In this document: positions 40,351 to 47,553 of the stretch, in pieces
Layout: each line of letters begins with the position of its first letter
Numbering within the stretch: the stretch's first letter is position 1
DNA from: Streptomyces sp. cf386
GTDB lineage: Bacteria > Actinomycetota > Actinomycetes > Streptomycetales > Streptomycetaceae
Length of the DNA stretch: 64,000 bases
Direction: 5' to 3'
Assembly: GCF_900103585.1 (NCBI RefSeq)
Contig: NZ_FNHV01000001.1
Span: 327,326 to 391,325, forward strand
Program-made: the position numbers and the translations under genes
The notes under the pieces: model-generated
Database searches by the model: none
Told to the model about the DNA's origin: nothing
Seen by the model: only the letters and a program-made list of their open reading frames with translations

Positions 40351-41403
40351 TCACACCCTGCCCGTGTCCGGGCCGATGACCACGCAGGATGCCGCGGGCG
40401 CCTCGATGGAGCCCTCGTAGCGCGGCAGCCCCCGGTCCGGGTCCAGGGCGAACCAGGACACGTCACCGGAGCGCTCGTTCGCGACGTACAGGAGCCCTCC
40501 CGCCTCGGTGATCGCGCGCGGCCAGTGCCCAGCGCAGGTCACCGTGCCGGTCAGCCGCAGCTCGTCGCCCTCGACGGCGAACGTGGACAGCACGTCCTCG
40601 CCGCGTGTCGCGGTCCACACGAAGCGGCCGTCGGGCGAGGCGACGATGCCCGAGGGATAGGCGTCCCCCGCCGGGGCGCCCGACAGGACCGGTGTCTCCG
40701 TCAGGGGCTTCAGCGTGCCGTCGTCGGCATCCCAGTGGCAGACGGTGACGGTGGGGGTGAGTTCGTTGAGGACGTAGGCGTAGCTGCCGTGCGGATGGAA
40801 GGCCAGGTGGCGGGGTCCGGAGCCCGGACGCAGGGCGATCTCCCGGTACAGGTCGAGCGGGCCGTCGGCCAGGGTGCACACCCGCACGGAGTCGGTGCCC
40901 AGGTCGACGCTGACGGCCCAGCGGCCGCTCGGGTCGGGCTGGACCTGGTGGGCGTGCGGGCCCTGCTGGCGGGGCGTGTGCGGACCGGATCCGGTGTGGC
41001 GCAGGACCGTGGAGGGGGCGTCCGCGAGGGTGCCGTCGGCGCGGACGGGGACGGCGGTGACGCTGCCGGAGCCGTAGTTGGCGGTCAGGACGTGACCGGC
41101 GAACAGGCTGAGGTGCACGGGCCCGCTGCCGCCCACCGGCACCGGCGGTCCGAGCGGCTCCGGAGTGTCTCCTGTCACGCGGTAGGCGGCCACCGCGCCC
41201 TCGGCCGTCTCGCTGACGGCGTAGAGCGTGTCGCCGCCGGGCGACAGGGCCAGATAGGCGGGGTCGGGCAGGTCGTCCACGCCGCTGAGAACGGTCAGCG
41301 CTCCGCTGCCCGCGTCCACGGCGGCGGTGGTGATGCCCTGGCCACCGGCCGCCGTGAACGACCCGATGTAGGCCCGTCCTCCCCTTCTGCCGACGTCTGC
41401 CAC
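40351..41403 (-). CDS. Lactonase-family beta-propeller (6-phosphogluconolactonase type)
   Basis: This 350-residue protein matches the seven-bladed lactonase family (Pgl/YbhE-type): YIGSFTAAGGQGITTAAVD, LPDPAYLALSPGGDTLYAVSE, SGPVHLSLFAGHVLTANYGSG, GPHAHQVQPDPSGRWAVSVD, GPRHLAFHPHGSYAYVLNE and GDAYPSGIVASPDGRFVW. It may hydrolyse 6-phosphogluconolactone or a related lactone. The start is GTG with GGAAGGGGA upstream. A DasR-type palindrome GGTCTAGACCA lies about 60 bp upstream, which suggests control by GlcNAc-6-phosphate or amino-sugar supply. Monocistronic. Confidence 0.88.
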   Translation of the reverse strand: MADVGRRGGRAYIGSFTAAGGQGITTAAVDAGSGALTVLSGVDDLPDPAYLALSPGGDTLYAVSETAEGAVAAYRVTGDTPEPLGPPVPVGGSGPVHLSLFAGHVLTANYGSGSVTAVPVRADGTLADAPSTVLRHTGSGPHTPRQQGPHAHQVQPDPSGRWAVSVDLGTDSVRVCTLADGPLDLYREIALRPGSGPRHLAFHPHGSYAYVLNELTPTVTVCHWDADDGTLKPLTETPVLSGAPAGDAYPSGIVASPDGRFVWTATRGEDVLSTFAVEGDELRLTGTVTCAGHWPRAITEAGGLLYVANERSGDVSWFALDPDRGLPRYEGSIEAPAASCVVIGPDTGRV

Positions 41404-41454
41404 CGCTGTCCCCTTCCGGTCGGTTGCCGTCGGGGCGACGGTAGCAGTGGATCA

Positions 41455-41470
41455 GCATCGGTCTAGACCA
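41455..41470 (-). promoter_or_regulatory. DasR-responsive-element-like palindrome
   Basis: GGTCTAGACCA (41460-41470) is the perfect core of the known dre consensus ACTGGTCTAGACCACT; the outer bases match less well. It lies 57-67 bp upstream of the lactonase start, where a -35 would be expected. Confidence 0.65.
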
Positions 41471-41641
41471 AGAGTCCCGTGCGGCGAAGGAGTTCCGCAG
41501 GACACTCCGCACCGGGCTCACCCGCGGGCCGCTCCCGCACGGCTCGCGGGTTCCGTGACGTCCGATGGCCCGGAGTTACCCGGCGGGACGGCTGATCCAC
41601 CCTCTGGGTGGCCGATGAAGCGACTTGCCCATGTGATCGGG

Positions 41642-42370
41642 TCAGGCGAGCCAGTCGCTGTAGCGGGTGGCGGCGAGGTGCGCGTCCTTGTCGGTGAGGA
41701 CGTCGCCCTTGACGGCGGCGAACATGCCCGCCGTGGGGTCGCTGACGACCGTACGCTTGTCGCCCTTGTGGGACAGGGTGATCCGGCCCAGCTCGTCCAG
41801 GGCGAAGATCTCGGGTCCGCCGATGTCGCGGATGCCGTTCAGCGGGGAGCCCATGGCCACCTCCGCCACCGCCTCGGCCACGTCCTTGGCGGCGATCGGC
41901 TGGATCGGCGTGGCGGGCAGCCGGACGGTGTCGGCGTCGGCGGTCCAGGACAGGACGGCGTCGATGAACTCCATGAACTGCGTCGCCCGGACGATCGAGT
42001 AGGGGACCGGCCCGGCCGCGAGGACGGCCTCCTGAAGCGCCTTGGCCTGGTAGTAGTCCAGCTCGGGCACCTGGTCCACGCCGACGATCGAGAGGATGAC
42101 GAAGTGGCCCGCGCCGCCCTTGTGGGCCGCGGACAGGAGGTTGTCCATCGAGGTCCGGAAGAAGGCCGGGGAGGCTTCGTCGAAGGTCGGGGAGTTCGTC
42201 AGGTTGACGACGACGTCGGCTCCCGCCACCGCCTCGTCCACTCCTTGGCCGCTGATGACATCGACCCCGGTGGACTTCGAGTGCGGCGTCGCCTCGTGTC
42301 CGGCGGCGTTCAGGATCCTGACGACCTGCGAGCCGATCAGCCCGGTGCCGCCGATGACGGCGAATTTCAT
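41642..42370 (-). CDS. NAD(P)-binding NmrA-like SDR protein
   Basis: This 242-residue atypical SDR has the dinucleotide site FAVIGGTGLIGSQVVRIL, the acidic-to-hydrophobic HSKSTGVDVISG after beta-2, VVNLTNSP and the YxxxK-like LDYYQAKALQEAVL. It resembles NmrA/quinone reductase-like sensors, which use NADPH or simply bind it. The ATG at 42370 has AAAGG upstream. The neighbour upstream on the same strand is a nitroreductase (102 bp away), and an azoreductase is divergent from that, so the group looks like a redox or xenobiotic-response cluster. Confidence 0.85.
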   Translation of the reverse strand: MKFAVIGGTGLIGSQVVRILNAAGHEATPHSKSTGVDVISGQGVDEAVAGADVVVNLTNSPTFDEASPAFFRTSMDNLLSAAHKGGAGHFVILSIVGVDQVPELDYYQAKALQEAVLAAGPVPYSIVRATQFMEFIDAVLSWTADADTVRLPATPIQPIAAKDVAEAVAEVAMGSPLNGIRDIGGPEIFALDELGRITLSHKGDKRTVVSDPTAGMFAAVKGDVLTDKDAHLAATRYSDWLA

Positions 42371-42472
42371 GACATGCCTTTCGTGGGGGGAACCTGCGGA
42401 GTGCGGCATGAGAACCACCATGGGGGCGCGGCCGGGAACTGCGCCCGGATCGACCGAAAGCGCGCGGCCCTC

Positions 42473-43138
42473 TCAACCATCGACGAACGTGAGCGTCTCG
42501 TCGAGCGGGGCCCGGCCCGTACGGACGTGGTCGACGGTGACGTCCTCGAACCCGATCGACATCCCACAGAAGAGGATGAGCCCGTCCGGGGGCGCCAGGA
42601 CCTCGCCGACGGTCCGGTGGAACTTCGCCCAGGCCATCTGTGTGCAACTGTGCAGCCCTTCGGCGCGCAGCAGCAGCATGACGGTCTGCAGATACATGCC
42701 GACGTCGGACCACTGGGCCGGGCCCAGGTCGCGGTCGATGTAGCAGAACAGCGCGGCGGGCGCGCCGAAGCAGTCCCAGTTCGCGGAAGAGGCCCGCTGG
42801 CGTGCCTCGACGTCCTCGCGCGGGATGCCGAGTGCCCCGTAGCGCTGCTCACCGAAGGCGGATCGGCGCTCGCGGTACGGGGACTTCAGCTCGGGCGGGT
42901 ACTGCTCGTACTCCGGCTCGTCCCAGGAGTCGCCTGCCTCCAGACGCTCGCCGGCGCGCTTCTTGAGTTCGGCCAGTGGCGCGCCGGTCACCACGTAGGC
43001 GTGCCAGGGCTGGAGATTCGATGCCGACGGCGTCCAGGCCGCCGCGGACAGTACGCGCTCGAGTACCTCGTTCGGGACCTGCCGGTCGGTGAATCCGCGT
43101 ACCGCTCGCCGACTGGTGACCGCCTCATAGACGTCCAA
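42473..43138 (-). CDS. Nitroreductase-family protein
   Basis: This 221-residue FMN enzyme has the nitroreductase start YEAVTSRRAVRGFTDRQVP, the FMN-contact TPSASNLQPWHAYVV, and the C-terminal GMSIGFEDVTVDHVRTGRAPLDETLTF. It reduces nitro groups, quinones or enones using NAD(P)H. A TTG (LDVYEAV) is chosen as start because GGGAGG lies nine bases upstream. It is divergent from an FMN-dependent azoreductase, with a perfect palindrome between them, so both may answer to the same redox-sensing regulator. Confidence 0.88.
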   Translation of the reverse strand: MDVYEAVTSRRAVRGFTDRQVPNEVLERVLSAAAWTPSASNLQPWHAYVVTGAPLAELKKRAGERLEAGDSWDEPEYEQYPPELKSPYRERRSAFGEQRYGALGIPREDVEARQRASSANWDCFGAPAALFCYIDRDLGPAQWSDVGMYLQTVMLLLRAEGLHSCTQMAWAKFHRTVGEVLAPPDGLILFCGMSIGFEDVTVDHVRTGRAPLDETLTFVDG

Positions 43139-43191
43139 GATCGTCTTCCTCCCGTTTGCTGAACTTGTCCATCTGCGTTGCAATCGCGATC

Positions 43192-43205
43192 GTATCAGTT
43201 GATAC
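43192..43205. promoter_or_regulatory. Perfect GTATCA-GT-TGATAC palindrome
   Basis: A 14-bp perfect palindrome between the nitroreductase and azoreductase genes, 78 bp before the azoreductase start. Its GTATC/GATAC half-sites recur in the palindrome upstream of the nearby MarR gene. Confidence 0.6.
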
Positions 43206-43282
43206 TTTCTCGTGTTTAACTATGGGCGAGAACAAGTCATCGGCTCCGGGCCCCGACTCGGACCTCACCTTTGGAGAAAGCC

Positions 43283-43933
43283 ATGGCCACGCTGCTGCAC
43301 ATCGACTCGTCCGTACTCCCCGGCGAGGCGTCCTCGTCCCGTTCGGTCGCGGCCGCCTTCCGCACGGCCTGGGAGGAGCAGCACCCGGAGGGCACGGTGA
43401 TCTACCGCGACCTCGCCGCGGACCCCGTCCCGCACATCACCGCCGTCGCCTGGTCCGCGGGTTACGTCGCCCCGGCCGAGCGCACGCCGGAGCAGTCCGC
43501 CGCGTTCGCCGCGCGGGAGATGCTCATGGAGGAACTGGAGCAGGCGGACGCCATCCTGATCGGCGCCCCCATGCACAACTACTCGATCCCGTCGAGCCTC
43601 AAGGCATGGCTGGACAACGTGCTTCTGCTCGGCCGCACGGCGGGCGAGAACCCCTCCGCCCAGGGCACGCCGGTCATCGTCGTCGCCAGCCGCGGCGGCT
43701 CCTACGCGCCGGGCACCCCGCGCGAGGGCTTCGAGTTCGTCCAGAACTACCTGGAGGCCGTCCTCGGACGCACCCTCGGCCTGGACCTCGACTTCATCGT
43801 CCCGGAGCTCACCATGGCCCCCCGCAACCCGGCCATGTCACAGCTGGTCCCGCTCTACGAGGCCTCCCGCAAGCGCGCCTTCGAGGACGCGGCCGCCAAG
43901 GCCAAGGAACTGGCGGAGCGCCTGGCCGCGTAA
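43283..43933 (+). CDS. azoR: FMN-dependent NADH-azoreductase
   Basis: This 216-residue flavodoxin-fold enzyme matches AzoR/AcpD: LLHIDSSVLPGEASSSRSVA (FMN phosphate loop), ADAILIGAPMHNYSIPSSLKAWLDNVL (split family block, FMN ring contact) and IVVASRGGSYAPGTPREG. It reduces azo compounds and quinones by two electrons with NADH, protecting from thiol and quinone stress. The ATG at 43283 is favoured by TTTGGAGAAAGCC upstream. It is followed by a strong hairpin and a convergent MarR gene; MarR-type regulators of azoreductases are well known in bacilli. Confidence 0.92.
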   Translation: MATLLHIDSSVLPGEASSSRSVAAAFRTAWEEQHPEGTVIYRDLAADPVPHITAVAWSAGYVAPAERTPEQSAAFAAREMLMEELEQADAILIGAPMHNYSIPSSLKAWLDNVLLLGRTAGENPSAQGTPVIVVASRGGSYAPGTPREGFEFVQNYLEAVLGRTLGLDLDFIVPELTMAPRNPAMSQLVPLYEASRKRAFEDAAAKAKELAERLAA

Positions 43934-43973
43934 CCCTCAGGGCCTCGTAGCCCTCGGGCCGTAGACCCGCAAA

Positions 43974-44007
43974 GCGCCCGCGCGACAGGCAACCGTCGCG
44001 CGGGCGC
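43974..44007. terminator. Perfect 13-bp hairpin terminator
   Basis: GCGCCCGCGCGAC (43974-43986) and GTCGCGCGGGCGC (43995-44007) pair exactly around an 8-base loop between the convergent azoreductase and MarR genes. Confidence 0.85.
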
Positions 44008-44009
44008 GC

Positions 44010-44507
44010 TCACGCCTCGCTGTCTGGCTTGCTGTCTGCGGGGTGGGCGAACCGGGTCAGCAGATCCATCAACTGCTCGGTCTCGCCCGGCGCCAGGCCT
44101 GCGACCAGCCCCTCGGCCAGCGGCTGCGCCGACGCATGAGCCGCGTCGAAGAGTTCGATCCCCTTGGGTGTGATCTCCACCGACCGCGCCCGCCGGTCCC
44201 CCGGGACGGCCTTGCGGACGGCCAGCCCCTTGCGCTCCAGGTCGTCCACGACCCGCATGATTCCGGCCTTGTCCGAGCCGGTCGCCGCCGCCAGATCCCG
44301 CTGCACCGTGGGTCCCTCGTTGACCAGCACGATCAGCACGGCGAAATGCCGCAACTCGACGCCGAGCGGCCGGAGCGCCTCCGTCATCACCGCGGCCGCA
44401 CGCCAGTGCGCCCGGCGCAGCAGCAGGCCGAGTGCGAACGGCGAGCCGTCACCGGGGCGGTCGGTGGCACGCGCGGTGGGGGTGGGGCTGGGGACGTCGG
44501 CGGTCAT
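44010..44507 (-). CDS. MarR-family transcriptional regulator
   Basis: This 165-residue winged-helix protein has FALGLLLRRAHWRAAAVMTEALRPLGVELRHFAVL (dimer helices), TVQRDLAAATGSDKAGIMRVVDDLERKGL (recognition helix) and VRKAVPGDRRARSVEITPKGIELF (wing). No cysteine is present, so thiol-switch sensing is unlikely. The ATG at 44507 has TACGGT six bases upstream and may be leaderless. A perfect palindrome CGATAC-G-GTATCG lies 29-41 bp before the start, consistent with autorepression. It may also regulate the convergent azoreductase, whose upstream palindrome uses the same half-sites. Confidence 0.9.
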   Translation of the reverse strand: MTADVPSPTPTARATDRPGDGSPFALGLLLRRAHWRAAAVMTEALRPLGVELRHFAVLIVLVNEGPTVQRDLAAATGSDKAGIMRVVDDLERKGLAVRKAVPGDRRARSVEITPKGIELFDAAHASAQPLAEGLVAGLAPGETEQLMDLLTRFAHPADSKPDSEA

Positions 44508-44535
44508 GAGGTCACCGTACCGTCGACCACTCATT

Positions 44536-44548
44536 CGATACGGTATCG
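44536..44548 (-). promoter_or_regulatory. Putative MarR operator CGATAC-G-GTATCG
   Basis: A perfect 13-bp palindrome just upstream of the MarR gene, in the 56-bp gap from the FUSC stop. Probable autoregulatory site. Confidence 0.55.
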
Positions 44549-44563
44549 GCTGAAACCAGATTC

Positions 44564-46129
44564 CTACGGCTGCTGGGTCACGAGCCGCGACCCGGACGGC
44601 GTGCGCAGGGGCTGGGCCAGCTCGGCCAGCGCCCGCTCCAGGCCGTGCAGGTGGGCCAGCGCGGGGTCCGACGCGGCCGACTGCGCGGTGGGGGCGGTGA
44701 CGTCCGTGCCCCCGGTGAGCGCCTCGACCGCGGCCTCGACACGCCAGCACGCGGCGGCCAGGCGGGCGTCGTGCGAGGCCTCCGGATCGGCGGCGACGGC
44801 GGCCAGGCCGCGGATCTCGCGGGCGCAGTCGTCGAGCAGGGCCAGGACCCGGCGGGCACGCCTCTTGCGGGCCGGCACCGGGTTGAGCGGGTGCACCAGC
44901 GGGGCGACCGAGAGCCGTACCCGAGCCAGCAGCTGCTCCAGTTCGGCCACCCGGGAGGCTGGGTCGGCACTCTCGTCCCCGGCGAGGCGTGCGGCGGCCT
45001 CGGCGGTGGCCGCGTGGACACAGCGCAGGGCGCGCTGGATCCAGGCGTCGGTGATGGTGTGGGTGGTGACGGGCAGGACGAACAGCACCGCCAGCACGGC
45101 ACCGACCGCCCCGACGCCGGTCTCGGCGAGCCGCAGCGCCAGCAGGGCGGGATCGAGGACGCCCAGGAGGCCGTAGAGAAGCTCGGCGAGCACCGTGACG
45201 CAGAGCATCATCCAGGTGTAGGAGACGGCGGCGGTGTAGAAGATGCCGAAGACGCAGACGGCGAGCAGCGCGGCCGTCGGGATTCCCGCGCCGTTCAGCG
45301 GGACGGCGACGAGCAGGCCGAGGCCGATGCCGATCACCGTGCCGAGGACCCGGCGGAAGCCGCGGACCAGGGTCTCGCCGCGCGAGGCGGTGTTGACGAA
45401 GATCCACCAGGTGGCGCCGACGGCCCAGTACCAGCGCTGGCCGGACACCAGCTGTCCCACGACGAGGGCGAAGCCGGCGCCGGCGGTGGCCTGGACGGCC
45501 TGGCGCGTGGTCACGCGGGCCAGGCCGCTGCCGCCCGGCGGCGCGGGTACGGGTGCCGGGGGCATCCGGCGCTCGTAGCACCACAGCCCGAAGCGCACCG
45601 CGGACGCGGTGAGCAGGGACAGCAGGACGGCGGCGTAGAGCTCGGGCAGCTGCCGCGGGGTCGCCTGGAGGAACTGCGCCACGAAGAAGGTCATGAACGC
45701 GAACACGCCGAGGCTGTGCCCGCGCGGCCCCCAGCGGCGGGCGTACACACCGGCGCCCACGACGGCGAGGAAGGTGAGGTCGCGGGCGACCGGGTGGTCG
45801 TGCAGCCCGGCCGCCGCCGCGAGGACGGGCAGCCCGACGAGCGGCAGCAGCGCCGTGGTGACCGCCTGTCCGCGGACCGTGGCGTCGGTGACGGTGAACA
45901 GCGCGAGCAGCGCGGCGAGCCCGCCGGTGACGGCGCCGACGAGGGAATGTCCGGCCAGGGCGCAGACGACGACCGCGAGCCCGATGCCGAGGACGGCCCG
46001 CACGGCGAAACGCAGCCGCGCCCACCCCGGGTCCGGCGCCGCGAACACCCTCTTCAGCACTGCTTCCCGCCCCTTTGCACCGGCATGAAAAAGGCGCCGC
46101 GGGATCCGCAGCGCCATCGACCGGTCCAT
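44564..46129 (-). CDS. FUSC-family membrane protein
   Basis: This 521-residue protein has about ten hydrophobic segments in two groups (VRAVLGIGLAVVVCALAG onwards; AVQATAGAGFALVVGQLVSG onwards), the FUSC pattern WYWAVGATWWIFVNTASRGET, then GFRRVLGTVIGIGLGLLVAV, and a soluble helical C-terminus. It is an efflux-type protein of the aromatic-acid exporter group, of the same length as the other FUSC protein in the window but not closely similar in its linker. ATG 46129 is used; another ATG lies four codons in. It may be co-transcribed with the MarR gene downstream. Confidence 0.85.
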   Translation of the reverse strand: MDRSMALRIPRRLFHAGAKGREAVLKRVFAAPDPGWARLRFAVRAVLGIGLAVVVCALAGHSLVGAVTGGLAALLALFTVTDATVRGQAVTTALLPLVGLPVLAAAAGLHDHPVARDLTFLAVVGAGVYARRWGPRGHSLGVFAFMTFFVAQFLQATPRQLPELYAAVLLSLLTASAVRFGLWCYERRMPPAPVPAPPGGSGLARVTTRQAVQATAGAGFALVVGQLVSGQRWYWAVGATWWIFVNTASRGETLVRGFRRVLGTVIGIGLGLLVAVPLNGAGIPTAALLAVCVFGIFYTAAVSYTWMMLCVTVLAELLYGLLGVLDPALLALRLAETGVGAVGAVLAVLFVLPVTTHTITDAWIQRALRCVHAATAEAAARLAGDESADPASRVAELEQLLARVRLSVAPLVHPLNPVPARKRRARRVLALLDDCAREIRGLAAVAADPEASHDARLAAACWRVEAAVEALTGGTDVTAPTAQSAASDPALAHLHGLERALAELAQPLRTPSGSRLVTQQP

Positions 46130-46254
46130 TGCAGCATCACTGAGGCGACTGGCTCAAGTGGCACTTAATATGGTGGGCCATTGGCACAGACATATCGGTC
46201 CCAGCACGTCCATCAGCGGGCCAACGGACCACACAGGCGGAAAGGCCGGACCCC

Positions 46255-46734
46255 ATGGCCGTGGACGAGCTCGACACCCGAATCCTGCGGCTTCTCCTGG
46301 AGCAGCCCCGCACGAGCGTGCGCGAGTACGCCCGCATCCTGGGCGTCGCGCGCGGCACGCTGCAGGCCCGGCTCGACCGGCTGGAGCGGGACGGCGTGAT
46401 CACCGGCACGGGACCGGCCCTCTCTCCCGCCGCCCTCGGCCACCCGGTGCTGGCCTTCGTGCACATCGAGGTCACCCAGGGCCACCTCGACGACGTGGGC
46501 GACGCGCTGGCCGCCGTACCCGAGATCGTCGAGGCCTTCTCGATCACGGGCGGCGGTGATCTGCTGACCCGCGTGGTGGCCCGTGACAACGCCCACCTGG
46601 AGGATGTGATCCAGAAGCTGATCAGCCTGCCCGGCGTGGTCCGCACCCGCTCCGAGGTGGCCCTGCGCGAGCGCGTCCCGCACCGGCTGCTGCCGCTGGT
46701 GGAGTCGATCGGGCGGGCGGCGGCCCGGAAATGA
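46255..46734 (+). CDS. Lrp/AsnC-family transcriptional regulator
   Basis: This 159-residue protein has the Lrp helix-turn-helix (LDTRILRLLLEQPRTSVREYARILGVARGTLQ, cut into family blocks, then ARLDRLERDGVITG) and the RAM ligand-binding domain (AFVHIEVTQGHLDDVGDALA, VVEAF-like SITGGGDLLTRVVARD). It likely senses an amino acid. GGAAAGG lies before the ATG. The upstream DNA contains an AT-rich TTAATATGG box and ATGG-TGGG-CCAT, a small dyad that could be its operator. Divergent from the FUSC gene. Its targets are not evident. Confidence 0.88.
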   Translation: MAVDELDTRILRLLLEQPRTSVREYARILGVARGTLQARLDRLERDGVITGTGPALSPAALGHPVLAFVHIEVTQGHLDDVGDALAAVPEIVEAFSITGGGDLLTRVVARDNAHLEDVIQKLISLPGVVRTRSEVALRERVPHRLLPLVESIGRAAARK

Positions 46735-46753
46735 CCTTTGACATGCTGGGGCC

Positions 46754-47434
46754 ATGAGCGGTCTCAGCGGCACTTCGGTCATCTTCGATCTCGACGGAAC
46801 ACTCGTGGACAGCGAGCCCCACTACTTCGAGGCGGGCCGCCAGGTCCTGGCCGAGCATGGAGTGCCCGGGTTCACATGGACGGATCACGAGCGGTACGTC
46901 GGCATCAGCACGCTGGAGACGGTCACGCTCTGGAAGCGGGAGTACGGCCTGGAGGCCACCGTCGACGAGTTGCTCGCCGCCAAGAACCGCCGCTACCTGG
47001 ACCTCGCCCGCACGGCCACGCGTGCGTACCCCGAGATGCGCGAGTTCGTGGAACTGCTGGCGAACGAGGGCGTCCCGATGGCCGTGGCGTCGGGCTCGTC
47101 ACTGGAAGCCATCACGGCGATCCTGGCCGGCACGGGCCTGGACACCCATCTGCGCACCGTCGTCTCGGCCGACGAGGTCGACCACGGCAAGCCCGCCCCC
47201 GACGTCTTCCTGGAGGCGGCCCGCCGACTGGGCGTCGCTGCTGGCGACTGCGTGGTCCTGGAGGACGCGGCCCCCGGCGCCGCCGCGGCGCACGCGGCCG
47301 GGATGCGGTGCATCGCGATCCCGTACGTGGCCGCACAGGCCGACGCCCCGGAGTTCGCGACAGCCGGCCTCCTGGTGCGGGGCGGGCAGGGGGAGTTCAC
47401 CGCGCGTGCGGCGTACGACTGGCTCCGCAACTGA
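46754..47434 (+). CDS. HAD-superfamily phosphatase (beta-phosphoglucomutase-like)
   Basis: This 226-residue protein has HAD motifs VIFDLDGTLVDSEPHYF (I, with both aspartates), MAVASGSSLEAI (II), HGKPAPDVFLEAARRLG (III) and CVVLEDAAPGAAAAHAAGM (IV). The helical cap after motif I marks subclass IA, near beta-phosphoglucomutase and sugar phosphatases. The substrate is probably a small sugar phosphate. No ribosome site is seen before the ATG; TTGACATGCTGGGGCC precedes it, so translation may be leaderless. It follows the Lrp gene by 19 bp and may be read from the same transcript. Confidence 0.88.
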   Translation: MSGLSGTSVIFDLDGTLVDSEPHYFEAGRQVLAEHGVPGFTWTDHERYVGISTLETVTLWKREYGLEATVDELLAAKNRRYLDLARTATRAYPEMREFVELLANEGVPMAVASGSSLEAITAILAGTGLDTHLRTVVSADEVDHGKPAPDVFLEAARRLGVAAGDCVVLEDAAPGAAAAHAAGMRCIAIPYVAAQADAPEFATAGLLVRGGQGEFTARAAYDWLRN

Positions 47435-47459
47435 CCGGAATTAAAACGCTCCAGATCCA

Positions 47460-47527
47460 TTGACCCCCACTCGTCCCATCCCTATCGTCTGGTCGACCAT
47501 CCGCACACCGTTCGTAATACCGAACGG
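47460..47527 (+). promoter_or_regulatory. GH127 promoter with perfect downstream dyad
   Basis: TTGACC (47460-47465) and TATCGT (47483-47488) have a 17-base spacer. Just after the expected start of transcription is CCGTTCG-TAATAC-CGAACGG (47508-47527), with perfect 7-bp arms, a likely repressor site. Confidence 0.65.
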
Positions 47528-47553
47528 ATGTCCCCCCGCGTGGAGGAGCACCC

